57,542 bases of DNA from Lentimicrobiaceae bacterium (GCA_028697555.1 JAQVEX010000008.1:1-57542), one strand, 5' to 3'. Shown: positions 10,005 through 19,757, counted from the first letter of the stretch. Notes: generated by a model not told the origin, from the sequence alone. Numbers and translations are program-made.

Positions 10005-10877
10005 TTATTTGTCAAGCAAACTTTTCATGGTTTTACCAATAACAGCCGGCGAATCAACCACAACTACACCACTTTCTCTAAGGATTTTCTTTTTCGCTTC
10101 AGCAGTGTCGTCTTTACCACCTACAATAGCACCTGCGTGTCCCATTGTTCTTCCTGGAGGAGCAGTAGCTCCTGCAATAAATCCTACTACCGGCTTAGTG
10201 CCATATTCTTTAATATATTTTGCTGCTTCGGCTTCCATAGTACCTCCTATTTCGCCAATCATAACAATACCCTTAGTTTCGGGGTCTTTCATAAAAAGTT
10301 CTATAGCTTCTTTGGTTGTTAGTCCAATTATTGGGTCTCCGCCTATACCAACAGCAGTACTTTGTCCAAGTCCAGCTCTTGTAAGCTGATCAACAGCTTC
10401 GTATGTAAGAGTTCCCGACCTTGAAACAATACCTACAACGCCTTTTTTATGAATAAAACCAGGCATTATTCCTACTTTAGCTTCTTCGGGAGTTATAACA
10501 CCAGGGCAGTTTGGACCAATTAAGGTACAATCTTTATTTTTGATAAAGTCCTTAACTTTAATCATATCGTTCACCGGAATACCTTCGGTAATGCATACTA
10601 TTACTTTTATTCCAGCTAATGCCGATTCTAAAATAGCGTCGGCTGCAAATGCAGGCGGAACAAAAATAACTGAAACGTCGGCTCCGTGTTTTTCAACCGT
10701 CTCTGACACTGTATTATACACGGGTACTCCAAAAATCTCAGTTCCACCTTTACCCGGAGAAACTCCTGCAACGACCTGAGTGCCGTATTCTAACATCTGT
10801 TGTGCGTGGAAAGAACCTTCGCTACCTGTAATGCCTTGTACTATTACTTTTGAATTTTTATTTACTAATATACTCAT
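10005..10877 (-). CDS. sucD: Succinyl-CoA ligase (ADP-forming) subunit alpha
   Basis: Alpha subunit of the TCA-cycle enzyme that interconverts succinyl-CoA and succinate with substrate-level phosphorylation; 290 aa, the normal length. The N-terminal CoA-binding Rossmann domain contains [18 protein letters not shown]. The phosphohistidine is His247 in [23 protein letters not shown] at ~121-130 is also family-typical. The sucC beta-subunit gene is not adjacent. A -7 box lies just upstream (10899-10892 on the minus strand). Confidence 0.97.
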   Translation of the reverse strand: MSILVNKNSKVIVQGITGSEGSFHAQQMLEYGTQVVAGVSPGKGGTEIFGVPVYNTVSETVEKHGADVSVIFVPPAFAADAILESALAGIKVIVCITEGIPVNDMIKVKDFIKNKDCTLIGPNCPGVITPEEAKVGIMPGFIHKKGVVGIVSRSGTLTYEAVDQLTRAGLGQSTAVGIGGDPIIGLTTKEAIELFMKDPETKGIVMIGEIGGTMEAEAAKYIKEYGTKPVVGFIAGATAPPGRTMGHAGAIVGGKDDTAEAKKKILRESGVVVVDSPAVIGKTMKSLLDK

Positions 10878-10891
10878 ATGCGATTTTTTTT

Positions 10892-10899
10892 CAAAGATA
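10892..10899 (-). promoter_or_regulatory. -7 promoter box (TATCTTTG) for sucD
   Basis: Minus-strand TATCTTTG exactly matches TAnnTTTG and ends 14 nt upstream of the sucD ATG. It separates sucD from aroB, whose stop codon is at 10945. Confidence 0.6.
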
Positions 10900-10944
10900 A
10901 AACTTCTGTCTTATTTGCGAACTATTTATGTTTTTTTTGAAAAT

Positions 10945-11994
10945 TTAAGCGTACACACTCATATAGAATTTCAAACTATCAGCAATAATTTCTTTTGAAA
11001 CACTGCAAACTTCAAACTCTCCTCCTAAATCTTTAAGCAATGAAAAATTGATTTTACCTATGCTTGTATTCTTCTTATCACTGTGCATAAGTCTTACAAC
11101 ATCATCTATGTTTTCTTCCTTAAAATTATAATACTCAAAGTTGTTTTTAGTAATACCACACACTTCTTTTACAACACTTTTGGGAAAATTGCACAATACT
11201 TCCGACAAATACAACTCGGCAACTACACCTATCGCTACAGCCTCGCCGTGGGTGAGTTCGGGAGCCAAACTTTCTTTGAAATTAAATGCCTCTATAGCAT
11301 GAGCGACCGTATGTCCGAAATTAAGCATTTTTCTCTGCCCTTTTTCGTACATATCGTTTTCAACTATTGCCTGCTTTATCGTAGCCGACTTTGCAATTTC
11401 ATCATAATTTAAAATCTGCTCGGGAAATTGCTTAACAACAAAATTTTGGTAATAACTTTTGTCGCTAAGTAGTGCATGTTTAATCATCTCGGCGTAGCCG
11501 GCTCTTAAATGCTTAATTGGAAGAGTTTGCAAAAAATCGGGATAAATAAACAAACCTTCGGGCTGATAAAAAGTGCCTATCTGATTTTTGAATCCCGAAA
11601 AGTTTATTCCGGTCTTCCCTCCAATAGCCGCATCAACCATTGCCAATAATGTTGTAGGCACATTGATGTACGATATACCTCTGTGATAAGTTGAAGCTAC
11701 AAAACCTCCAATGTCGGAAACAGTACCTCCGCCAATATTAACAAGCAAACTGTTTCTGTTGGCTTCTAAAAATAACATCTGTTTCCACAAATCAATAACT
11801 TGCTCAATGTTTTTTGAATTTTCAGAAGCTTCTATTTCAAAAACTTTAAAATTGTATTGGCTTATAATATTTTCCAATATGGGAAAACATAATTTTTTTG
11901 TATTAGTATCGCACAATACAATTATTAAATTAGGATTAATTTGCTTTAATTCGCCTTCAAAATCTTTTAATGATGCGGATTTAAAAATATTCAT
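10945..11994 (-). CDS. aroB: 3-dehydroquinate synthase
   Basis: Second step of the shikimate pathway: converts DAHP to 3-dehydroquinate using NAD and a divalent metal. Family motifs: NIGGGTVSDIGGFVASTYHRG (NAD/substrate site), NVPTTLLAMVDAAIGGKTGIN, RAGYAEMIKHALL, and metal-ligand segments NFGHTVAHAIE and LTHGEAVAIG. I chose the ATG at 11994 (349 aa, MNIFKSASLKDFEG) because a TACTTTTG promoter box ends at 12012, which would put transcription initiation almost on the in-frame upstream ATG at 12006 (353 aa). A leaderless start at 12006 remains possible. Confidence 0.95.
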   Translation of the reverse strand: MNIFKSASLKDFEGELKQINPNLIIVLCDTNTKKLCFPILENIISQYNFKVFEIEASENSKNIEQVIDLWKQMLFLEANRNSLLVNIGGGTVSDIGGFVASTYHRGISYINVPTTLLAMVDAAIGGKTGINFSGFKNQIGTFYQPEGLFIYPDFLQTLPIKHLRAGYAEMIKHALLSDKSYYQNFVVKQFPEQILNYDEIAKSATIKQAIVENDMYEKGQRKMLNFGHTVAHAIEAFNFKESLAPELTHGEAVAIGVVAELYLSEVLCNFPKSVVKEVCGITKNNFEYYNFKEENIDDVVRLMHSDKKNTSIGKINFSLLKDLGGEFEVCSVSKEIIADSLKFYMSVYA

Positions 11995-12011
11995 ACAAGA
12001 AAACATTTATA

Positions 12012-12019
12012 CAAAAGTA
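12012..12019 (-). promoter_or_regulatory. -7 promoter box (TACTTTTG) for aroB
   Basis: Minus-strand TACTTTTG matches TAnnTTTG exactly. It lies 5 nt before the ATG at 12006 and 17 nt before the ATG at 11994, which argues for the shorter protein or a leaderless mRNA. Confidence 0.5.
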
Positions 12020-12147
12020 AGGAATTTACCGAATTCATATTTATATTTTCAAGTTATTTTGCAATACGCACAACACATCGCAACATATGTTGCTTTAAAA
12101 CAAAATTAATTTAAGATATATTTTTTTAATTTTGTTTAAAAATTTAA

Positions 12148-12155
12148 TACTTTTG
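12148..12155 (+). promoter_or_regulatory. -7 promoter box (TACTTTTG) for proline dehydrogenase
   Basis: Exact TAnnTTTG match 26 nt upstream of the ATG at 12182, in a strongly AT-rich divergent intergenic region shared with aroB. Confidence 0.55.
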
Positions 12156-12181
12156 TAGTTTCATTTTTAAATGTTTATACG

Positions 12182-13351
12182 ATGATTAATTTTAATGATA
12201 CCCAAACAGCTTTTGAATACAAAAGCACAAGCAGTTTAAAACAATCGAAATTATTGTTTAAAACTATAGCTAGCAATACAATGGTAAAAATGGGAAAAGC
12301 TATGGCAAATACAGCCATAAAAATCAAATTCCCTATAGGTTGGGCAATAAAACCAACCTTGTACAAGCACTTTGTAGGAGGCGAAACTCTGAACGACTGT
12401 GAAAAAACAGTAGAATTACTCAACAAGTATAACGTAAAAACCATATTGGATTATTCGGTTGAAGGCTCAACCGACCGTTTGCATATGGAAGCTACGCTTC
12501 AAGAAACATTAGCATCGGTAATTCATGCTGCTAAACATCCAAACATTCCGTTTGCAGTTTTTAAACCTACGGCTTTTGCTTCAAAAGAACTACTTACACG
12601 TATTGCCGATAATAGCAACTTGTACGAAAAAGAAAAAGATGATAAAGAGTTTTTTGAAAATTCGGTAGAAACCCTGTGCAAAACAGCTTACGAAAATGAT
12701 ATTCCTATCATGATTGATGCTGAAGACTCGTGGTATCAAGAATACTTAGATGACCTCATCGAAAAGCTTATGATTAAATACAACACCGAAAAGGGAATTG
12801 TTTTTAATACCTATCAGATGTACAGAACCGACAGATTGGAATATCTTAAAGGTCAGCTTGAAAGAGCAAAAGCTCAAAACTTTATTATTGGAGCTAAATT
12901 TGTTCGCGGAGCATATATGGAAAAAGAAAGAGAACGTGCTGCACTAAAAGGTTACCCATCACCAATTCAGCCCGACAAAATCTCGACCGATAAACACTTT
13001 GACGCCGGAATTGAATTTGCAGTCGATAATATCGAAAAATTTGCAATATTCTGCGGTACGCACAACGAAAAAAGCAATTTGAGATTAGCCGAACATATGG
13101 TTGAAAAAAATATCAGCCCAAATGACAATAGAATTTGGTTCTCGCAACTATATGGAATGAGCGACCACATCAGCTTTAACTTGGCTAAAGCAGGATACAA
13201 TGTTGCCAAATATACTCCTTACGGCAAAGTTAATAGCATACTTCCATACCTTATCCGTAGAGCCGAAGAAAACACTTCGGTTGCCGGACAAACAAGTAGA
13301 GAATTATCGTTAATTAACGCCGAACTCAAAAGAAGAGGCAACAAGGCATAG
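12182..13351 (+). CDS. Proline dehydrogenase (PRODH, FAD-dependent)
   Basis: A 389-aa single-domain proline dehydrogenase that oxidises proline to 1-pyrroline-5-carboxylate with FAD, probably at the inner face of the membrane. Barrel motifs visible: ILDYSVEG near 96-103, PIMIDAEDSWYQ, GAKFVRGAYMEKERERA, FCGTHNEKSNL, YGMSDHISF, and the C-terminal RRAEENTSVAGQTSREL, whose paired Arg residues bind the substrate carboxylate. The P5C dehydrogenase half of PutA is absent, as is usual for stand-alone PRODH in Bacteroidota. Confidence 0.93.
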   Translation: MINFNDTQTAFEYKSTSSLKQSKLLFKTIASNTMVKMGKAMANTAIKIKFPIGWAIKPTLYKHFVGGETLNDCEKTVELLNKYNVKTILDYSVEGSTDRLHMEATLQETLASVIHAAKHPNIPFAVFKPTAFASKELLTRIADNSNLYEKEKDDKEFFENSVETLCKTAYENDIPIMIDAEDSWYQEYLDDLIEKLMIKYNTEKGIVFNTYQMYRTDRLEYLKGQLERAKAQNFIIGAKFVRGAYMEKERERAALKGYPSPIQPDKISTDKHFDAGIEFAVDNIEKFAIFCGTHNEKSNLRLAEHMVEKNISPNDNRIWFSQLYGMSDHISFNLAKAGYNVAKYTPYGKVNSILPYLIRRAEENTSVAGQTSRELSLINAELKRRGNKA

Positions 13352-13474
13352 TACTAATAACTGATTGTTTTCTTGATTTCAACTTCTAAAATTAAATTTT
13401 ATATCTGATGAAATATAATTTTATTGGATAAATATCGTTATTGCTTAATTATTAACACTATTAATTTAAACAAA

Positions 13475-16345
13475 ATGCTATACAACAAAAGAGGACTACT
13501 ACTAACAATTACACTCATCATCACGACAATATTCGGCACATGTTTATTTGCTCAGGAAAGGACTCCCGACGATGACCTAAAAGACGAAAAAGCTGCTACT
13601 CAAATTATGTTGCGTATTTTGGGCAACGATAGCGAAAAAATTAATTTTCAGATTATACCCAAAAAAGACAATGAAGACGTTTATAGGGTTACAGCCAAAA
13701 ACGGTAGTGTTACCGTCAGAGGTTCATCAGTAATTGCCATGGCACACGGTGCATACCGTTATTTGCAAGATGCTTGTAATTTTCAATACAGCCGATACGG
13801 AAAAAGCAGCAACCTACCCAAACCTCTTCCTGAATACGAAATTCCTCAAACAACTATGAAATATAAAGTGTTTTCGTACCTAGACTTTAACACCTTTGGT
13901 AACGAAGTTGCTTACTGGAATTGGCACGATTGGGAAAGAGAATTGGACTTCATGGCTATAAACGGAATAAATGTTGCGCCGGCAATGCTTGGTCAGGAAA
14001 TTGTATGGCAAAAAGTTTATAGGAAGTTGGGAATTTCAGGCAAACAATTAGATAATTTCTTTTCAAGCCCTGCTTATCAGCCTTGGCAACAAAGAGGTAA
14101 TTTTGCCGGACTAAACAAACCCTTGCCTCAATCGTATATAGTAAACTCTTCTGAAATTCAACAAAAAATACTTATCAGAATGGAACAGTTTGGAATGACG
14201 CCTATAATTCCCGTCTTTAACGGTGTTGTTCCTAAAGAGTACATTACCAAAAATAGCAGTGTTGTTTCGCACAAAGTTAGCAACTGGAACAATTTAAGCA
14301 ATCAGTACGAAGCTCACATCTTAACACCCGGAACTACAAACTTTTTAACCTTAGGAATACAGTTTTTAGAAGAATATATCAATACCTATAAAAAGTTCTA
14401 TACCAAAAATGCATACTATAGTTGTAAATTCCCTGACCTCAGCGAACAACAACTGACACAAAGTGGTATAAGCCAAAAGATGACTCTTTTGGGACGCAGT
14501 ATTATGGACGTTATAAAAGCCATAGATGAAAAAGGTGTTTGGATTGTTAATATGTCGCCGAACGGCAACAACGCTTTTGAAAATTCGTACAATGCAAAAA
14601 AACTTATAGAAAGTGCTGCAAAAGAAGATGTTATAATTTACTACAATGTAGATCCAAAAGAAACTGAAAACTTAAAACTTCCGAATGAGCTAAGTAAATG
14701 GCATTGGGTACTAAACTTAAAAACTAATTATTCCGATAATCTTGCTATCCCATTCTTCATAGGAAATAACAATATTACTGAAATAACTAATTCTATACCC
14801 AACAATATTGGTGTAGGCTACGCTCCAGAAAATATTTACTCCGACGATATTAACCTTTTCTTAATTTCCAATACCGGCGCAGATAGTACTAGTAGTTTTA
14901 AAAACCTGATTGATAAATTTGCCAAAACCAGATACAATACCACCGAAAACAACTTAACTTTCGCATGGATGAGTTATTTATACCATATGGATAACAATAA
15001 CTTCTATCCGATTTTTATCAATAATCCCCAAAAAAACTATAGTATTAGCTCTCCAAAGATTTCTGATTTTAAACATATTGCTTTAGAAATTTTAGATATA
15101 GCTAAAAAAACTAAAGACAAACTAAGCCCAACATTACAAGCCGACCTGGTACAATTTACGGCAACCTATGCTACCGATGTTATCAACTTGCTTTTAAAAC
15201 AGGCTTTAGTGAGCATCTCCGAAAACGATAACCGTAAAGCTAACGAGTACTCAAGCAAAGCTTTTGAACTTATGGAAATGTTAGACGGATTAATTGCGCT
15301 TAACATTAACAACAACCTAAACTATATTACCAACAAAGCCATAAAAATTGGGTATAATAAAGAAGATACGTTGTACTATACCAAAGATATTAAGCGAATG
15401 GTTCTGTACGAAAGCCCATACACCGATTGCCAACCGGGAAAATACAAAACTAAACTTTGGAGCGGAGTAATAAAAAACTTTTACATGCCTACGTGGAAAA
15501 GGTTTATACAAAATTGCAGCAATAAAAGGCAAATGGACTACAATTCCTATTGTTTGCAATGGGTAGATTCGGACAAAAAGTTATCACTTCCAATGACAGC
15601 AGGTTTTGCAGTTAATTTTGCCGAAAAAGTTATAGAAAAAGCGGCTCTGTACGAAACTGAAACGCTACCATCAATTGTTCATAATTTCGTGTTTAAATCA
15701 ACTAATGATTTTGAATTAAGAATGACGCCTATAGATAATTCGGGAACAATATACTATACTACTGACGGAACCATGCCAAATGCAATGTCTTTAAAATATT
15801 CGAGTCCAATCAATACCGAAAATTCTAAAATAATAAAAGCAATTGTTGAAGATAACAATAAGTTCAGTTCAGTTACTACAATCAACATTCCACCTTCGCT
15901 GTATAAATCTTACACCATTTCTCCTGTTGACAGACATTCAACCGAAATTGTGGATAGAAACACCTTGAACAACGGCGCTTTCGCCGACAATAATAAAAAC
16001 GATTATAATTGGGCTACACTCAAATATCAAACTTCTTCAGTTACTTTCAATTTAAACGAAACTACCGAAATAAATAACATCAGAGTGGGCTTGTACTCAT
16101 CGGCTTCCGACAATATTCTATTGCCGAATATAATTATGGTTGAAACTTCCGAAGATGGAACGTCGTACAAAAACGTTTCAAACAAAACAATACCCAAAGA
16201 CGATAATTTGTCGGGAAAATTTAATGTAGACATCGATTTCACAAGCACTAAAACCAAGTTTGTACGTATTACATTCCATTGCCACAGCAATATTTCATCA
16301 AAAGTTGAAAACAGTTTATATATAGACGAAATAACCATAAAATAG
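13475..16345 (+). CDS. GH89-related (alpha-N-acetylglucosaminidase-like) secreted protein, active site divergent
   Basis: 956 aa from the ATG at 13475; an in-frame TTG at 13424 would add 17 residues before an obvious signal peptide (LLLTITLIITTIFGTCLFAQ) and is unlikely. Residues ~40-130 match the GH89 N-terminal domain. Residues ~148-180 match the most conserved NAGLU stretch (YWNWHDWERELDFMAINGIN, then GQEIVW). However, the segment aligning with the family's DTFNE acid/base motif reads YYSCKFPDLSE (~314-324), W-x-x-Q-G-W becomes WIVNMSP, and only a GYAPEN motif with Glu452 resembles the second catalytic site. The C-terminus has a chitobiase-like YYTTDGTMPN unit and a discoidin-like domain. 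It may be an inactive, binding or altered-specificity homologue. Confidence 0.75.
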   Translation: MLYNKRGLLLTITLIITTIFGTCLFAQERTPDDDLKDEKAATQIMLRILGNDSEKINFQIIPKKDNEDVYRVTAKNGSVTVRGSSVIAMAHGAYRYLQDACNFQYSRYGKSSNLPKPLPEYEIPQTTMKYKVFSYLDFNTFGNEVAYWNWHDWERELDFMAINGINVAPAMLGQEIVWQKVYRKLGISGKQLDNFFSSPAYQPWQQRGNFAGLNKPLPQSYIVNSSEIQQKILIRMEQFGMTPIIPVFNGVVPKEYITKNSSVVSHKVSNWNNLSNQYEAHILTPGTTNFLTLGIQFLEEYINTYKKFYTKNAYYSCKFPDLSEQQLTQSGISQKMTLLGRSIMDVIKAIDEKGVWIVNMSPNGNNAFENSYNAKKLIESAAKEDVIIYYNVDPKETENLKLPNELSKWHWVLNLKTNYSDNLAIPFFIGNNNITEITNSIPNNIGVGYAPENIYSDDINLFLISNTGADSTSSFKNLIDKFAKTRYNTTENNLTFAWMSYLYHMDNNNFYPIFINNPQKNYSISSPKISDFKHIALEILDIAKKTKDKLSPTLQADLVQFTATYATDVINLLLKQALVSISENDNRKANEYSSKAFELMEMLDGLIALNINNNLNYITNKAIKIGYNKEDTLYYTKDIKRMVLYESPYTDCQPGKYKTKLWSGVIKNFYMPTWKRFIQNCSNKRQMDYNSYCLQWVDSDKKLSLPMTAGFAVNFAEKVIEKAALYETETLPSIVHNFVFKSTNDFELRMTPIDNSGTIYYTTDGTMPNAMSLKYSSPINTENSKIIKAIVEDNNKFSSVTTINIPPSLYKSYTISPVDRHSTEIVDRNTLNNGAFADNNKNDYNWATLKYQTSSVTFNLNETTEINNIRVGLYSSASDNILLPNIIMVETSEDGTSYKNVSNKTIPKDDNLSGKFNVDIDFTSTKTKFVRITFHCHSNISSKVENSLYIDEITIK

Positions 16346-16437
16346 CCTGTAACTCTGCTTAATTCAGTAGATGCAGGAATCCTTACCGACTTCAAACACA
16401 TTTTTCCTTCCGAAAAATATTTTCAAAAATTAGGAAA

Positions 16438-16470
16438 TTTGTAATGATAGTCGGTTTTTTATTACCTTTG
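16438..16470 (+). promoter_or_regulatory. Bacteroidota-type promoter (-33 TTTG, -7 TACCTTTG) of the pigment gene train
   Basis: TTTG at 16438-16441 and TACCTTTG at 16463-16470 are separated by 21 nt, matching the usual -33/-7 arrangement of the phylum. The start codon of the first gene is at 16556, leaving an untranslated leader of about 80 nt that contains the element at 16495-16519. Confidence 0.7.
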
Positions 16471-16494
16471 TAGTCCTAAATCGTTGCTTCTTCG

Positions 16495-16519
16495 ATGTGA
16501 GTAACGTGGCGGAGCTGTG
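16495..16519 (+). promoter_or_regulatory. Leader element copy 1 (ops-like, core ACGTGGCGGAGCTGTG)
   Basis: A 25-nt block (16495-16519) in the presumed 5' leader, 25 nt after the -7 box. It is identical at 24 of 25 positions to 41814-41838, which lies in the equivalent position ahead of the polysaccharide gene train; the only difference is A/G at 16503/41822. A GTTGC precedes both copies by 5-7 nt. The core GGCGGAGCTGTG aligns with the enterobacterial ops element GGCGGTAGCGTG with two single-base gaps. Antitermination control is inferred. Confidence 0.65.
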
Positions 16520-16555
16520 CGAAGCTCTCAAAATTAACAACACAAATATTTTAAA

Positions 16556-17455
16556 ATGCAAAAAAGATTCGCTTTAATAGGAGCTGCTGGATACATTGCT
16601 CCAAGACATATGAAAGCTATTAAAGATACGGGAAACATCCTTGTGTCTGCGTTAGACGTCTTTGATAGCGTTGGTATTATTGACTCTTACTTTCCTGATG
16701 CTTCATTTTTTACCGAGCCCGAACGTTTCGATAGGCACCTTGATAAGCTCAGACGCATAAAAGGTCAGGAAGTTGAATACGTGAGCATATGCTCGCCCAA
16801 CTACCTGCACGATGCTCATATCAGAATGGCTTTACGTAACGAAGCTAATGCAATTTGCGAAAAGCCTTTGGTTCTTAATCCGTGGAATATTGATGCTTTA
16901 GAAGAAATTGAGAAAGAAACAGGAAAAAATATTTACACAATTTTACAACTACGCCTACATCCTGCGGTTATTGGCTTGAAACAAAAAATCGACAATAGCC
17001 CAAAAGACAAAATACACGATGTTGACCTTACTTACATAACCAGCAGGGGAAAATGGTATTTTTATTCGTGGAAAGGAGATGTGAAAAAATCAGGCGGATT
17101 ATCTGCCAACATTGGAATACACTTCTTTGATATGCTGACTTGGATTTTTGGCGATGTTGAAGATATTAGCTTAAACCAAAAAGAAGATTCAATTGTTAGC
17201 GGCAACATTAAATTTAAAAAAGCCAATGTCAGATGGCTACTTAGCGTTGACGAAAACCAACTTCCTGCTGATTGTAAGAAAGAAGGTAAACGAACTTTCA
17301 GAAATATTGTTGTCGACGGCGAACCTGTTGAGTTTAGTCAAGGTTTCACCGACCTACACACCGTTAGTTACCAAAACATCTTAGATGGAAAAGGATTTGG
17401 ACTAAATGACGCAAGAAAAAGTATTGAAATTGTCAGTACAATAAAAAACATGTGA
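16556..17455 (+). CDS. Gfo/Idh/MocA-family oxidoreductase, WlbA-like UDP-aminouronate 3-dehydrogenase
   Basis: A 299-aa NAD-dependent sugar dehydrogenase. The N-terminus RFALIGAAGYIAPRHMKAIK with YFPDASFFTEPERFDRH closely resembles WlbA/WbpB, which oxidise C3 of UDP-GlcNAcA on the way to UDP-2,3-diacetamido uronic acids. The family EKP motif is in CEKPLVLNPWN near residue 102, and GIHFFDMLTWIFGD carries the expected His. It is the first gene behind the ops-like leader, 19 nt before the ammonia-lyase. Its natural partner, a UDP-sugar 6-dehydrogenase, is the first gene behind the other leader copy at 41960. A role in pigment synthesis is not obvious. Confidence 0.85.
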   Translation: MQKRFALIGAAGYIAPRHMKAIKDTGNILVSALDVFDSVGIIDSYFPDASFFTEPERFDRHLDKLRRIKGQEVEYVSICSPNYLHDAHIRMALRNEANAICEKPLVLNPWNIDALEEIEKETGKNIYTILQLRLHPAVIGLKQKIDNSPKDKIHDVDLTYITSRGKWYFYSWKGDVKKSGGLSANIGIHFFDMLTWIFGDVEDISLNQKEDSIVSGNIKFKKANVRWLLSVDENQLPADCKKEGKRTFRNIVVDGEPVEFSQGFTDLHTVSYQNILDGKGFGLNDARKSIEIVSTIKNM

Positions 17456-17474
17456 TAATTATAAATACTCCGAT

Positions 17475-19013
17475 ATGTTATTCAATATAAACAATTTTAT
17501 AAAACACTTGTATTACGACGAAGATATTGTTATTCCCGACAATATTATTTCAGAAGTAAGCGACAACTTTAATTTTTTAGATGAATTTGCCAAAGGCAAA
17601 ATAATTTACGGTATTAATACGGGTTTTGGTCCTATGTCGCAACATAAGATTGAGCCAAAAAACTTAAATCAGTTGCAGTACAACCTTATCAGAAGCCATT
17701 GTACAGGCTCTGGTGTTCCAATTCCGCAACGATACGTAAAATCTGCAATGATATGCAGATTACTATCGCTGTGCAAGGCTAAATCGGGTATACACCCCGA
17801 CGCTATACTGCTACTACGCGATATGATTAACAACAACATTATTCCTGTTGTTTATTCGCATGGAAGTGTTGGCGCAAGCGGCGACTTAGTACAGTTGGCA
17901 CACATTGCTCTTGCCATGATTGGCGAAGGCGAAGTTTTTTACGAAAACAAAGTGATGAAAGCCAAAGACGCCTTCAAAAAATGCAAACTTAAGCCCTTAA
18001 AGGTACATATACGTGAAGGGCTGTCGCTAATAAACGGCACTTCGGTAATGACCGGTATTGCTGTTGTTAACATAATTCACGCCAGAAATCTTATCAACTT
18101 GGCTTTATGCCTTTCGGCAATGGTTAACGAGTTGGTTGAAAGTTTCGACGACACCTTTTCGCAAGAACTTAACTGCAGCAAACTACACTACGGTCAGAAG
18201 CATGCTGCTCATATGGTTAGCAATATATTACGCGACAGCAAACTGCTTAAGAAAAGGGACAAATCTCTTTACAAAAAGAATAATCAGAAGAATGAGATAA
18301 TTTCCGAAAGAGTGCAAGAGTACTACTCTTTAAGATGCTTCCCACAAGTTTTAGGACCAATCATCGATACTATCGAATATGCCGAAAATGTTATAATAAA
18401 CGAAGCCAATTCATCTAACGATAATCCTGTGGTCGACACATTCACAAAAACAGTTTATCACGGTTGCAACTTCCACGGCGATTATATTTCCTTAGAAATG
18501 GATAAAGTGAAAATATGCATGACCAAACTATCTATGCTGATTGAAAGACAATTGAACTTTTTACTTAATCCTAAACTAAATGAAAGATTTCCTGCATTTC
18601 TGAACTTGGGCAAATTGGGCTTAAACCTTGGAATGCAAGCCATGCAGTTCACTGCTACATCAACCACAGCCGAAAACCAAACTTTGAGCTTCCCCAATTA
18701 CGTTCACAGTATTCCTAACAACTTAGATAATCAGGATATAGTGAGTATGGGAACAAACTCGGCTCTGATAGCCCAAAAAGTAATAAACAACACTTACGAA
18801 ATAATGTCTATTTACGTAATTGCGGTGTTGCAAGCGTACCGAATAGTGAACAAATTCGATAAAATGGCATCGGCTACGTTAGATTTTTATAAAGAATTTG
18901 ACCAAATAGCACCTGTTTTTATTGAAGACACAACAAAATACGATGTAATAAGAGATGTAACCGGTTATTTGAAAAATCAGTCCTTACAAAAATATTTATC
19001 AACAATAGTATAA
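17475..19013 (+). CDS. Tyrosine ammonia-lyase (aromatic amino acid lyase, MIO family)
   Basis: A 512-aa MIO-dependent lyase expected to convert tyrosine to trans-4-coumarate, the starter of flexirubin-type pigments. The self-cyclising triad is Ala134-Ser135-Gly136 in GSVGASGDLVQ. NTGFGPMSQHKI, LQYNLIRSHCTGSG, INGTSVMTGI, QEYYSLRCFPQVLGP and FTATSTTAENQ match, from memory, the Flavobacterium johnsoniae TAL nearly word for word. The selectivity pair is Ser-His (IRSHC), as in that enzyme, so histidine ammonia-lyase is the main alternative; cluster context strongly favours TAL. The stop codon overlaps the next start by 1 nt. Confidence 0.9.
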   Translation: MLFNINNFIKHLYYDEDIVIPDNIISEVSDNFNFLDEFAKGKIIYGINTGFGPMSQHKIEPKNLNQLQYNLIRSHCTGSGVPIPQRYVKSAMICRLLSLCKAKSGIHPDAILLLRDMINNNIIPVVYSHGSVGASGDLVQLAHIALAMIGEGEVFYENKVMKAKDAFKKCKLKPLKVHIREGLSLINGTSVMTGIAVVNIIHARNLINLALCLSAMVNELVESFDDTFSQELNCSKLHYGQKHAAHMVSNILRDSKLLKKRDKSLYKKNNQKNEIISERVQEYYSLRCFPQVLGPIIDTIEYAENVIINEANSSNDNPVVDTFTKTVYHGCNFHGDYISLEMDKVKICMTKLSMLIERQLNFLLNPKLNERFPAFLNLGKLGLNLGMQAMQFTATSTTAENQTLSFPNYVHSIPNNLDNQDIVSMGTNSALIAQKVINNTYEIMSIYVIAVLQAYRIVNKFDKMASATLDFYKEFDQIAPVFIEDTTKYDVIRDVTGYLKNQSLQKYLSTIV

Positions 19014-19741
19014 TGAAACACGCATTAGTTACAGGAGGTTCGAGAGGCATAGGCAGAGCTATATGTATAGAACTGTCGAACTTGGGCTACAACGTTATTA
19101 TCAACTACAAAGGCAACAAGGCTGCCGCCGAAGAAACCCTTAATATGATAAAAAATAACGGCAAAAGCGCCGAATTGCTTCAGTTCGACATTTCAAATGT
19201 TGATGAAGTTGATAGCCAATTAGAAAAGTGGTTTAACAATAACGAAGGCAGTTATATTTCGGTGTTGGTTAATAACGCCGGTATAAGAAACGACAGTTTG
19301 ATGCTTTGGATGCAAAACGAACAATGGAAAAATGTTATTGATACTAACTTAAACGGATTTTTCTACGTAACCCGTCGCTTAATAAAAGATATGCTGGTGC
19401 GTAAGTCAGGACGCATAATAAATATTGTTTCGCTTTCGGGAATTAAAGGATTGCCCGGTCAAACCAACTACTCGGCTGCAAAGGCAGCAGTTATTGGAGC
19501 TACAAAGGCATTGGCTCAAGAAGTTGGCAGAAAAGGCGTTACCGTTAATGCTATCGCTCCGGGATACATTAAATCGGAAATGACTGAAGATTTAGACGAG
19601 AAAGAACTGTCGAAACTTGTCCCTGTAAACCGTTTTGGACTGCCCGAAGAAGTAGCTTACCTCGTAGGCGTTCTGACCAACGAAAGAGCGGCATATATTA
19701 CAGGCGAGGTAATATCAGTAAACGGAGGTATTCACACGTAA
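19013..19741 (+). CDS. 3-oxoacyl-ACP reductase (FabG-like SDR) of the pigment cluster
   Basis: A 242-aa short-chain dehydrogenase/reductase that would reduce 3-ketoacyl-ACP during polyene extension. It has the NADP-binding GGSRGIGRAI motif at the N-terminus, NNAG at ~88-91, and the catalytic Tyr153-x3-Lys157 in NYSAAK, with the C-terminal YITGEVISVNGG. It overlaps the lyase gene by 1 nt and precedes the first ketosynthase by 16 nt. It is the only ketoreductase seen in the cluster. Confidence 0.9.
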   Translation: MKHALVTGGSRGIGRAICIELSNLGYNVIINYKGNKAAAEETLNMIKNNGKSAELLQFDISNVDEVDSQLEKWFNNNEGSYISVLVNNAGIRNDSLMLWMQNEQWKNVIDTNLNGFFYVTRRLIKDMLVRKSGRIINIVSLSGIKGLPGQTNYSAAKAAVIGATKALAQEVGRKGVTVNAIAPGYIKSEMTEDLDEKELSKLVPVNRFGLPEEVAYLVGVLTNERAAYITGEVISVNGGIHT

Positions 19742-19757
19742 ACAACAAAAATAAATT

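Noticed and set aside
9985-10389. 134-codon plus-strand ORF
   Set aside because: It is antisense to sucD, which has full family motifs. Its Pro/Ser-rich translation is an antisense artefact.
17475-19013. Histidine ammonia-lyase (hutH)
   Set aside because: The Ser-His selectivity pair would allow it, but overall sequence words match the Flavobacterium TAL, and there are no other hut genes; the pigment context fits TAL.
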